Shown here: positions 17,503-25,561 of the stretch, piece by piece
How the letters are laid out: every line of letters begins with the position of its first letter
How positions within the stretch are numbered: position 1 is the stretch's first letter
Assembly (NCBI RefSeq): GCF_003172895.1
Contig: NZ_QGKL01000042.1
Span: 434,001-498,000 of the forward strand
Reading direction: 5' to 3'
Source of the DNA: Leucothrix arctica
GTDB taxonomy: Bacteria; Pseudomonadota; Gammaproteobacteria; Thiotrichales; Thiotrichaceae
Length of the DNA: 64,000 bases
Position numbers and translations under genes: made by a program
The notes under the pieces: model-generated
The model's input: only the letters and a program-made list of their open reading frames with translations
Database searches by the model: none
Told to the model about the DNA's origin: nothing

Positions 17503-18721
17503 CCGTGTCACCTTTGTAAATGCTTATACCTTGCCAAGTCTCATCGCCGAGTTGGTAGTTTTGTAGGTCGTTTGTAATCGTAATATTGTGTCGCTTTTGA
17601 TGCAGGCAAACCACCGTGACTGCGCGTAGCACTTCATTGGCCGTCAGCGAGTCATGGGCTTGTAAAAAGTACTCAACGACATTGGTTTTTGCAGGCATCT
17701 CGTCCAGCAACTTGAGCACCGCTTCTGTTTCTAATGGCGACTGCGCTGAACTCATCGCGTCATCTAGCATAATGCTGTCAGGCTCTGTCTGTAGCGACCA
17801 GATATCCGCCAGAAACCCTCGCGCGCCACCCATGGTGATGTGTCGTTCACGTCGTAACAAACGGCCAAATGGGAAAGAGGGCAGCTCGCTGAACTTGCCT
17901 TGTTCTAGTTGATTGAAAATGACATTCGCCGCATCAACCAGTTTTGATTCTTGAGTGAGCTTTTCACGCAGGGGGGTCAGCTCCTGCTGCGCTTCGTTTA
18001 AGTCGTGTCGTGTTTGCTCGTTTAGCTGGGCACGTCTGGCACGGCTTTGTAGAAACAGTTGGCGTAGCTCAGTTTGTCCGCTAAAGCGCGCTTCGCCGAT
18101 CTCTAACATTTGTTTCAAACTATCCATAATCGTACCGAACGATCCCGACGGTGAAATCATTTCACGTAACGGCTCAAGGTACTCATCCCACAGGCGATTG
18201 GCTTCGGATAGTCGCTCGCGGTAGCTGAGGTTTTCGTCGTTTGACTTGAGCTTACGAACATCGTTGATCACGCCTAAACGGTTTTGCGAAGACTTCTGAG
18301 CAATGTTATCTAACTCACGGCCTAGCTTGTTTAAATTGCGAAGCGTGAGTGCAGTCGAGTCATCTTCATAAGCGCGTTTGAGGTCGTCAATACGTTGCTG
18401 TAATGCACTGATGTAGCCTTGGATGATCGCTGAGTTAACAGGTTGCGATTCTTGGTAGAGATACTCCAAAAACTCACGGTACGGCAGGGCTAAGATGAAA
18501 CGCGGGTTGTAGTCGTTGGTTTCAACAATGATGCGGTAGTTGAGCAGTTGTTGGAATATGTAACCGCTGTCTGGGCCAGCGCTGTTTTTGGTCGCGTCGA
18601 TGCGTTCCAGTAGTTCAGGCTCGGTGAAGCCTTGCTCGTAGTGGAACAATACGTCTGCTAGCTCGAAGTATTCGCTGAGTTTGTTAACCCGTTCTTTGGG
18701 CTTGTAGTAGCGGAAACCCAT
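17495..18721 (-). CDS. mksF: condensin kleisin-like subunit MksF
   Basis: A 408-aa protein beginning with a winged-helix-like region (LADVLFHYEQGFTEPELLER, residues about 22-41), followed by long helices (100-280) and a C-terminal winged-helix-like region. This is the build of MksF/JetA kleisins. It is first in the F-E-B order known for mks operons. Its start lies 92 nt downstream of the AT-rich Detocs-like operon in the same direction, and its codon usage and GC content are like the chromosomal genes, unlike that operon. Confidence 0.75.
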   Translation of the reverse strand: MGFRYYKPKERVNKLSEYFELADVLFHYEQGFTEPELLERIDATKNSAGPDSGYIFQQLLNYRIIVETNDYNPRFILALPYREFLEYLYQESQPVNSAIIQGYISALQQRIDDLKRAYEDDSTALTLRNLNKLGRELDNIAQKSSQNRLGVINDVRKLKSNDENLSYRERLSEANRLWDEYLEPLREMISPSGSFGTIMDSLKQMLEIGEARFSGQTELRQLFLQSRARRAQLNEQTRHDLNEAQQELTPLREKLTQESKLVDAANVIFNQLEQGKFSELPSFPFGRLLRRERHITMGGARGFLADIWSLQTEPDSIMLDDAMSSAQSPLETEAVLKLLDEMPAKTNVVEYFLQAHDSLTANEVLRAVTVVCLHQKRHNITITNDLQNYQLGDETWQGISIYKGDTDD

Positions 18722-18812
18722 TAGTGATTTACCCTGTTGGCCAATGGCTCGACTCTTGTTTTTTGTTGGGTTGTGATATAAAAAAGAATATTGTGTACTT
18801 GATAAATTTCAA

Positions 18813-19997
18813 CTATGGTTTATTAATTATGAAAATTACGATAAGCAATATTATAATTGAGATATTTTTAGTGCTCAACCATGATATTACACTATTAATA
18901 AAGTTTGGACACCAACTCCCTTCTCTGGAATTAAATGGTTTTATTTCTGATTTAATCAATACTGGTGAGAAGATTCTAGAAAAATAATCATCAACATTTT
19001 CATATAAATTATGCCCAGAGTCATAAAACCTATTTATAAAATCTGTTCCAGCAAGACCTTTAAAACCAACTCGACCAGCCATTCCTGCTCCAGGAATAAA
19101 CATATGACTTAAAATTAATATTTTATCTTTTGTACCGCATTCGTTTATAATATTATTAATGGAGATCTTTTTTCTTATTTTATGCCAAGGGAAATCTGAA
19201 GGTAAAACACTACTCATTAATATGACTTTATCAACTTTGATTGAACAATTTGATGATAATGACTTTAGGAAGTAACCAATAATATATGTACCAAAACTAT
19301 GACCAATGAAGTTAACACTATTATTAGGATAGTCTTTCAGTAGGTCTATAATTTGTTCGGAAAACTTATTTACTTCTTTGTTTCTAGTAAATGGTAAGAA
19401 AAATCTTACCAAGTCAAAAAAACCAAAATTATAGGAAAAATAGAAAATCTTTTCTTTATGGTGTTCAATAACATCCGTTCTTAGTTTTTCTTGCCAGTTG
19501 CCATCAGTCCTAATTCCATGAACACTGATCAAAACTGACTTACTTGACGATGAACTATTATTATATTTCTTTTTACTTCCAGCCATCCATTGAATATGCT
19601 TACCTAGACTCTCTTTCCATTCAGAGTGAAGAGGGCTATAAAAGTTAATTGAGAAGTTGAATGATTTAAAAATACCAGAGTATTCATGTAATAATTTTTG
19701 ATGTTGAGTAATAGCATAAACCGTGTCTGGTCTATTGAATTCACCCTCAGTATCATGATCTAAAGTATTGAGCAGAGTTATACCGCCGTCAGTTATAGGA
19801 TTACCGTTATCTCTATTGGGTATATTAAGATCTAGAATTAACAAGTTTACTTCGAATCTCTCTAAATAATCTAGTGCGCTTTCTATAGATTCAACACTTT
19901 TAATGTTAGAAAGCAAGCCACTCAAACTATTAATGTAATTGATTATATCATCACGCTTGTTAATGTTATCTTCAACAAATAAAATATTAAATGCCAC
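18813..19997 (-). CDS. receiver domain fused to alpha/beta-hydrolase effector, DtcC-like
   Basis: A 394-aa two-domain protein. Residues 1-135 form a response-regulator receiver with acidic pair Glu9/Asp10 and phospho-acceptor Asp56 in LLILDLNIP. The usual KP motif of strand 5 is not evident. A Ser-rich linker (148-153) leads to an alpha/beta-hydrolase (154-345). It has the oxyanion motif SVHGIRTDGNW, nucleophile elbow GHSFGT (Ser234), candidate acid Asp291 and candidate His329 (DSGHN). Residues about 378-392 form a hydrophobic tail that could insert in the membrane. The start is GTG and overlaps dtcB by 11 nt. In Detocs the third gene joins a receiver to a killing domain, most often a nucleosidase. 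Here a lipase/esterase-like domain takes that place. The hydrolysed substrate is unknown. Confidence 0.8.
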   Translation of the reverse strand: MAFNILFVEDNINKRDDIINYINSLSGLLSNIKSVESIESALDYLERFEVNLLILDLNIPNRDNGNPITDGGITLLNTLDHDTEGEFNRPDTVYAITQHQKLLHEYSGIFKSFNFSINFYSPLHSEWKESLGKHIQWMAGSKKKYNNSSSSSKSVLISVHGIRTDGNWQEKLRTDVIEHHKEKIFYFSYNFGFFDLVRFFLPFTRNKEVNKFSEQIIDLLKDYPNNSVNFIGHSFGTYIIGYFLKSLSSNCSIKVDKVILMSSVLPSDFPWHKIRKKISINNIINECGTKDKILILSHMFIPGAGMAGRVGFKGLAGTDFINRFYDSGHNLYENVDDYFSRIFSPVLIKSEIKPFNSREGSWCPNFINSVISWLSTKNISIIILLIVIFIINKP

Positions 19998-20445
19998 TAG
20001 TTAATTCCTTAGGTATTAGTTTTATAAATTCTTGTTTCCAATTACTGTATCTTGAATCATACATGACAGAACCTAAATATATATTAGAATAGTCATTATC
20101 AAGTGTTGTGTTAATATCTTCTAAAGTAACTAGCTGGCTATTTCTCCCGAAAACATCGAACTGTGTAAACACTATTACAGGAGTAATAATCTCTTCGTAA
20201 TCCATCACGTCTAAGATATCTTTTCCACCTAGCGCTCTCATTCTTCCAGACCCAGACTTCTCACCATTAAATGTAGGTAGAGACATATCAAGAACAATTA
20301 GATCAAAATTTGAATTAATAAGCAGGTCTACAGTTTCGTCGAATGAATAGCTTTCAGTGAATTGAAAGTTATCATAAATAGAAAGAACGTCAAGAACATC
20401 AGTGATTTTCTGAGGTGTGTCATCAGCTATCAGTATTTTATGCAT
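19987..20445 (-). CDS. stand-alone receiver protein, DtcB-like
   Basis: A 152-aa single-domain response regulator with Asp8/Asp9, phospho-acceptor Asp53 (LIVLDMSLP) and the Thr94 position (VIVFTQFD). It has no output domain. Like the receiver of the next protein it lacks a clear KP motif and ends with a related helix: SNWKQEFIK here, SEWKESLGK in the partner. In Detocs the free receiver is thought to act as a phosphate sink that prevents accidental activation of the effector. It overlaps the kinase gene by 8 nt and the effector gene by 11 nt. Confidence 0.8.
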   Translation of the reverse strand: MHKILIADDTPQKITDVLDVLSIYDNFQFTESYSFDETVDLLINSNFDLIVLDMSLPTFNGEKSGSGRMRALGGKDILDVMDYEEIITPVIVFTQFDVFGRNSQLVTLEDINTTLDNDYSNIYLGSVMYDSRYSNWKQEFIKLIPKELTSGI

Positions 20446-23400
20446 TGGTACCTAGTATTATATCAGTATTGCAGTTAAATCTAACGAAAAACATATCGTT
20501 TACAGTTTCTACTATCACTTCGGACGATTGACCAATATCCTTGTTGAGTATTTTTTTAACCTTACATACGCCGCTTCCTTTGTCCTGATTTGCATACTTC
20601 TCGAATTCTGTTAGCCTTATTGATTGAATTTCTTGGGCTCTTATTTTTAAATGGCTGATTTTGCTTTTATTGCAGGTGTTAGATATATTGAAGTTTATGA
20701 TGTTGTTTTCAATATTAACTATAACATTTATTTCTAAGTTATTTCTCAAGCTAGCATGTTCGAATGAATTAGTTATTAATAAGCTGAAAATATCAAAAAA
20801 ATTCGGGATTAAATCACCGCGTATTAAACAATTATGATGAACCTTATTATTTAATTTTGCTGTAGTCTCTGGAAAGTAGTTTGATATATTATCAAAAACA
20901 ATCTTTACTATTGTATCTAGTGACAAGGGGTGTTTACTAGTCTTTTTATAATCAAACCAAGTTGTTAATTCATCTATACTTGCGCTAAACTCAATTTTTG
21001 TTTTTGAAATATGACGATGTAGGTGAGTGTCATTCCCTCTGATGTTTGACATAAGTTTATCAAAACATTTAGAAGTATTTTCTTTAAAGTCTTCAGATAT
21101 TCTTTCTTTAGCCTCATCAAGGCATTTGTCTAGCATTTCATCAAGCTGTTTAAAACTAAATTCTATAAACTCTTCAACCGATGTGCTTGTATTTAGACAG
21201 TCTAAAAACAAATCAAGTTGCTCATAATCAAATCCAAAGTTGAAAATTTTATTTTCATCTAAAAATTCACCAGTGTTTACATGAATCCAGCTTTTCGCTT
21301 CTGTGATTAAAGAGTCCATGCTTTTTGTAAAAACTACTAATGCTGTATTTATTTCTTTTAGCGACTCCTTTGTGCGTAACGAGTAGTGATTTTTCCAAAA
21401 ATCATTATCTTCATATTCCCCATCGCTATTTTTTTCACATGAAAGATTATTAGCTTTTATTGGGCTCCAAAGGTGGTTAACCATGCCACCATGTCTTATA
21501 TTTAAATTTAAATAATTATCAAGACCATAAGATTTATTGACTGCATATTCATCGCGTATGTGAAGAAACATTAAGCCAAGTCTTTTTAGTTTTTCATCAA
21601 CGATATAGAAGTAGTTATCATCTTCATCACTATCTCTATCTCTAATGTGGCTATCTCTAATGTGGCTTTCTTCCAGTCGATGCACACCTTTTAACCCCTC
21701 TTTTAATGACTTGTAATCACTGCTAATGCCACTTATTATTATTGGTTTAAGTTTATCCTTGTCAATTATAACTTTACCATTACCAATTTCCCCACGTACC
21801 ATTTCACCCAAATATGACTTTGATATTTCGGAGAGTTTTTTAATTATGGATTTGTTTTTTATAGAATAAGAAATATTATAGTTAATAAGACTTCTGAGTA
21901 ATTTAATGCGAAATAATATTACATCATCTTGACCATTAAAGAACCTAATTAAGCCATCTAGTACATCTTCTGTAAGTATTTCTTCTACAAAAAAACTTAG
22001 CTTTTCATTATATGGAAAGTCATTGAAATTGTAATTGCTTGTAATTTTCATTTTTCTAAAATACTGATTACAGCATAATGATATCTTTTGTAAAAACTCT
22101 CCGTTTCTTTGGTTGTGGAAATGATAAACGATGGCGAGATTAATTAATGAGTTTTCATCTAATACCTTTATTGATTTAGCACATTTATCTATTATGTACT
22201 CAAGGGGTAGCCTGTATCTTCCATCGTTAGATAAAAGTTTTTCGGCTGAAAATCCGAGTAATTTCTCATAATCTCCCATATTACATAAGCATCGTATAGA
22301 TCTTAAGAGAGCATGGTCGTGAATTTGTTTATCCGCATTAGAAATAGAATTATAACAATCTAAGGACTTAGGATAAGAGTTATTATAATAATGCGTATCT
22401 GCTATTGCTTTAGAAAGTCTATCATCATCAACACTTATACTCTTAAATTCAGATGTGATTAGTCTTTTTCCTGTTGACTCTCTTCCAGTTTCTTTCCAAA
22501 AATCTAACCATATCTCATCATAAACTGGTTTGGAATCAATATAACAACAACTACCAAAGTCTGATGAAAATGGATTAATGAAAGTTGATAAATTTTCAGA
22601 ATAATCGTAGAGGTAGTTAATATCAGAGTCATCTTTTCCCTCTCCATATTTTTTCAAAGATCCTGTTAGGATAAATGACCAGTCGTTATATGAATGAGAT
22701 AAGGCAATCTTTCTGAATACATCTAAGTCTAGTTTATCATATTTCCCTGAATTGAATTTTTTGAAATACTCTAATACTTCTCCAACAAGTCCCTCTAAGC
22801 TATAATCTATATCAACTCTAGATACGCACTTAGATAGTAGTTCTAATATAATTAGGTTAGATGGGTCTTCATGTACTAGTTTTTTTAGAATATCAGAACA
22901 CTCTTCATATTTACCTTGGTAATAGAGTTTGCAAGCATCTAAAAAGCTAATGTTATTTTTTGTTATTCTTGATGGTTTTTTAAAGCCACTCTTATAACAA
23001 ATGAAATCAATATTTTCGTCATTAATTTTTTTTGATATTCCCTCTAAAAAAAAGGCTGCTTCTTTCTTGTGTTTTTTTGATATATGTCTAATTAGCCTTA
23101 TGCAATTAGTATAGTAATCAAATATAGGTAGAGTTTGAAGCCTAGCTAAAATAACCTGTGGATTTTTTATATCCATGCTTGGGCTATAAAGATTTAAAAA
23201 CTCTACCTCTTTATATTCATTGAGACCTATTTTTTTCATTTCTTCCATATTGCTTTCAATTAAGAAGGTGTATCTGGAAGCTGTTATACTTGGGTTTATT
23301 TTGGTAATTATATTTGATAAGTAGTTTTCAGAATGCTCATTACCAACTGGGTTTATATCCAAATAATCATTAAATATGTGATTGTTTGTATCATTCCTGT

Positions 23401-23887
23401 GAGTTAATAGTTCTGCTTCAGTACCCCATACACTTAAACCATACTTATTTTTAAAATTAGAAATTATTTTTTTAGCTTCTTCAGTGTACCCTAGTAGATA
23501 TTTTTTTTCGAACTCCTGTCTTAGGTATATATACTCATTAATTTCATTTGAATAAGCATTGATTAGATCAATAGCCCATTCTAGACTTGACATTAAGTCT
23601 ATTTCTTTAGCGCTATAATCTAATATCACATGGCTTTTTCTTCTGCTTATGCTACATAAAGCTATTTCTCTTAAGTCTTTATGATTAAAAATATATTTTC
23701 TTCTTTGTGACTTGTTCCTGCTTTTTTCAATTCTTAATTTATTTAAAAATAAAATAGATTTTTTATTTCTTTCTGTTTCATTTTTTATATAGGTGATCTT
23801 TCTAAGGTCATCTAACTCTTTTGACGAGACTGGAGTGAACTTTTTACCGGATTTAACTCTTTTCTTTTTTAATTTGTTTCTAGGCAT
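20438..23887 (-). CDS. large GHKL sensor histidine kinase, DtcA-like
   Basis: A 1149-aa cytoplasmic kinase with no membrane segment. The first 80 residues are very basic (MPRNKLKKKRVKSGKKF). Residues about 100-720 are helical and repeat-like, including TPR-like stretches such as ACKLYYQGKYEECSDILKKL and DTHYYNNSYPKSLDCYNSI. A variable acidic linker follows (SHIRDSHIRDRDSDEDD). A helical dimerisation region precedes the GHKL ATPase domain and contains HLHRHI (955-960), a candidate phospho-acceptor. The ATPase domain has the N box LLITNSFEHA (Asn1040) and a G box DKGSGVCKV (1102-1110). A long sensor with a C-terminal kinase, followed by two receiver genes, is the Detocs DtcA layout. Coding is strikingly AT-rich, suggesting horizontal origin. 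Confidence 0.8.
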   Translation of the reverse strand: MPRNKLKKKRVKSGKKFTPVSSKELDDLRKITYIKNETERNKKSILFLNKLRIEKSRNKSQRRKYIFNHKDLREIALCSISRRKSHVILDYSAKEIDLMSSLEWAIDLINAYSNEINEYIYLRQEFEKKYLLGYTEEAKKIISNFKNKYGLSVWGTEAELLTHRNDTNNHIFNDYLDINPVGNEHSENYLSNIITKINPSITASRYTFLIESNMEEMKKIGLNEYKEVEFLNLYSPSMDIKNPQVILARLQTLPIFDYYTNCIRLIRHISKKHKKEAAFFLEGISKKINDENIDFICYKSGFKKPSRITKNNISFLDACKLYYQGKYEECSDILKKLVHEDPSNLIILELLSKCVSRVDIDYSLEGLVGEVLEYFKKFNSGKYDKLDLDVFRKIALSHSYNDWSFILTGSLKKYGEGKDDSDINYLYDYSENLSTFINPFSSDFGSCCYIDSKPVYDEIWLDFWKETGRESTGKRLITSEFKSISVDDDRLSKAIADTHYYNNSYPKSLDCYNSISNADKQIHDHALLRSIRCLCNMGDYEKLLGFSAEKLLSNDGRYRLPLEYIIDKCAKSIKVLDENSLINLAIVYHFHNQRNGEFLQKISLCCNQYFRKMKITSNYNFNDFPYNEKLSFFVEEILTEDVLDGLIRFFNGQDDVILFRIKLLRSLINYNISYSIKNKSIIKKLSEISKSYLGEMVRGEIGNGKVIIDKDKLKPIIISGISSDYKSLKEGLKGVHRLEESHIRDSHIRDRDSDEDDNYFYIVDEKLKRLGLMFLHIRDEYAVNKSYGLDNYLNLNIRHGGMVNHLWSPIKANNLSCEKNSDGEYEDNDFWKNHYSLRTKESLKEINTALVVFTKSMDSLITEAKSWIHVNTGEFLDENKIFNFGFDYEQLDLFLDCLNTSTSVEEFIEFSFKQLDEMLDKCLDEAKERISEDFKENTSKCFDKLMSNIRGNDTHLHRHISKTKIEFSASIDELTTWFDYKKTSKHPLSLDTIVKIVFDNISNYFPETTAKLNNKVHHNCLIRGDLIPNFFDIFSLLITNSFEHASLRNNLEINVIVNIENNIINFNISNTCNKSKISHLKIRAQEIQSIRLTEFEKYANQDKGSGVCKVKKILNKDIGQSSEVIVETVNDMFFVRFNCNTDIILGTNA

Positions 23888-24089
23888 AAGTTTTCCAATT
23901 AGCAGAGTTTTTTTGCATATTCTTGCAATCTATATATATATTGATTATTCTAACATAGTTATGCATGAAGATTAAACATAACTACCTTACTGGCTATTCA
24001 GAGATAAGCAAAGGAAAAGTGTTGGGAGCAAACACAGTCTTTATCTAATCATTAGCATTTTTAGGATATTTTCTAAGGCTTTGGCACTG

Positions 24090-24527
24090 TTATCTACCGC
24101 CTAAAACCTGCAACAACACCGGTATAGGATGCTGTATCTTCACATCACTAAAACGCTTCACCTGACAACGGCAAGAGTAACCCGTTGCCAATAGCTGAGA
24201 AGTATCCTCAGCCTCACTAATCGCAGTTTTCCAGCTTTGTTCGTAGATAGTTTTCGATGTTTCTACGTTACGTGCCTCGTGACCATACGTTCCCGCCATA
24301 CCACAACAGCCTAACGCCTTTGTTTTGAGCGTGACGCCAAGCTGCTTAAACACTTGCTGCCATTCCCCTACAGATGAAGACACATTGGTTTTCTCGGTAC
24401 AGTGTGGAAGTAGGGTAAAGCTTCGCTCATCCTTAAGCTGTATCAGCCTCTCTTGAATGAATTGCACCTGTGATAAATAAGCTTCGTCGACGTACTTCGC
24501 GTATCCCAATATGAGTATGGATTTCAT
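24090..24527 (-). pseudogene. C-terminal fragment of a YdiJ-like FAD/Fe-S oxidoreductase
   Basis: A 145-aa frame with LPHCTEKT, LGCCGMAGTYGHE and TGYSCRCQVKR matches the cysteine-rich C-terminal domain of YdiJ-type FAD-linked oxidases/D-2-hydroxyglutarate dehydrogenases, which are about 1000 aa long. The FAD-binding and ferredoxin parts are missing. Upstream in frame there is a stop within 30 nt, and no related sequence is seen toward the methyltransferase. The ATG has no clear ribosome site. I read it as the remnant of a deleted or interrupted gene at the edge of the accessory region. A free-standing CCG-type protein is a weaker alternative. Confidence 0.65.
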
Positions 24528-24733
24528 CAGGAGTTTTCTAAGCGAGACTATTCATAGTAGAGAACGAAACTGCAATAGCTTCTAGGTTACTAATGATTTA
24601 AAGGTGATATTTTCTCTGTATTGGCTTACATTGACCTTTATGCGCACCTTAGTTTAGTGAAGTCATGGAAGGCTAGAATTTCTCTTGGGCGCAACTGGTA
24701 AATAGTCTTTTTGTTTAAATAAGCGAGCTAATT

Positions 24734-25492
24734 ATGACAAATCAAAAAAGTCTCATTGAATTTTGGGATGTGCAATTGAGAAGAATATGGGATGAGGGTT
24801 ATGCAGAAAAATTATCAGATTACTTACGATCACTAGATGTTAAGACCATTTTAGATTGTGCGGGTGGTTCAGGGTATCCAGCGATTGAATTTAAAAAAAT
24901 GAATTGGGATATCTCTTACTCAGATGGTGTTGAGGGGACTGTTGATTTCTTCAAGAAAAAGATGATAGGTGCCGAAGTTGATATCCCTTGTTTTTACTCT
25001 AAGTGGGAAGACTTAGATGGTAATAGACCTGAGACTTATGATGCAGTCCTGTGTAGAGGAAATTCTTTCATCTCAATTAATTCTTATATAGATGAGGTAC
25101 TCGACCCTCCGTCCTTTGAAGAAAGTTATGACAATATGAAAAAAGCGGTAAAGGCCTTTCATAACTCGCTTTCCCCTGGCGGTGTTCTTTACATAGATAT
25201 ACCTGTCAAAGAGGTTGCCAAGCCTGAAAAACCTTACTCTAGAGTAGATACAGACAATAAGACATTTGAAGACAAAATATCAGGTAGCTATGACCCACTC
25301 ACAAAAATTAGAGAGCTAGTAATTGATTCTCACAACTTAATTACTGGAGAAAAGGTTTATTATAAAACCTACCAATATCCAATCAGCAAGGAAGAGCTAT
25401 ACAAGCTTTTGGACGAAGCTGGCTTTAGCAAGGTTTTACAATCTCCAGTAGATGAGCCTCAGTACATGGATGCATTTGTTGCGTTTAAGTGA
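24734..25492 (+). CDS. class I SAM-dependent methyltransferase
   Basis: A 252-aa methyltransferase with Rossmann motif I ILDCAGGSGYPAIEF (residues about 39-53), an acidic end of strand 2 (YSDGVEGTVDFF), motif IV-like YDAVLCRGNSF and motif V/VI LSPGGVLYIDIP. The general look is that of small-molecule (glycine/sarcosine-like) N-methyltransferases. The substrate is not predictable. It stands alone and is somewhat AT-rich. Its position next to the truncated ydiJ and the Detocs-like operon suggests acquired DNA. Confidence 0.8.
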   Translation: MTNQKSLIEFWDVQLRRIWDEGYAEKLSDYLRSLDVKTILDCAGGSGYPAIEFKKMNWDISYSDGVEGTVDFFKKKMIGAEVDIPCFYSKWEDLDGNRPETYDAVLCRGNSFISINSYIDEVLDPPSFEESYDNMKKAVKAFHNSLSPGGVLYIDIPVKEVAKPEKPYSRVDTDNKTFEDKISGSYDPLTKIRELVIDSHNLITGEKVYYKTYQYPISKEELYKLLDEAGFSKVLQSPVDEPQYMDAFVAFK

Positions 25493-25510
25493 TAAGTCTT
25501 TGCTCAATCT

Positions 25511-25558
25511 GGGAGGAACAACATGGCACATTTTCAGCACAAGTCGCTTTGCCAATAA
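25511..25558 (+). pseudogene. duplicated 5' fragment of the GlyGly-CTERM gene
   Basis: The bases around ATG 25523 encode MAHFQHKSLCQ and then stop. They closely match the ribosome-site and start region of the gene at 27044 (MAHFNRKPLYT): the strings ACAACATGGCACATTTT and GTCGCTTTG/GCCGCTTTA align with a few changes. This looks like the vestige of a paralogue or of a duplication/deletion event. It is too short to be a gene. Confidence 0.55.
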
Positions 25559-25561
25559 CAG

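Noticed and set aside
14177-18721. complete Wadjet (JetABCD) plasmid defence system
   Set aside because: The nuclease subunit JetD/MksG is absent from both flanks, so only an Mks-type condensin can be supported.
18724-18987. 87-codon plus-strand frame at the junction of mksF and the hydrolase gene
   Set aside because: It overlaps the 3' end of the receiver-hydrolase gene on the other strand, is AT-rich with no motif, and is better seen as a shadow.
24090-24527. functional stand-alone iron-sulfur subunit
   Set aside because: The cysteine-rich motifs match only the extreme C-terminal domain of a large oxidoreductase and no partner gene is adjacent; a remnant is simpler.
18813-24733. prophage or integrative element carrying the Detocs-like genes
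   Set aside because: No integrase, transposase, phage structural gene, tRNA junction or flanking direct repeat was seen; only base composition and a truncated neighbour suggest transfer.
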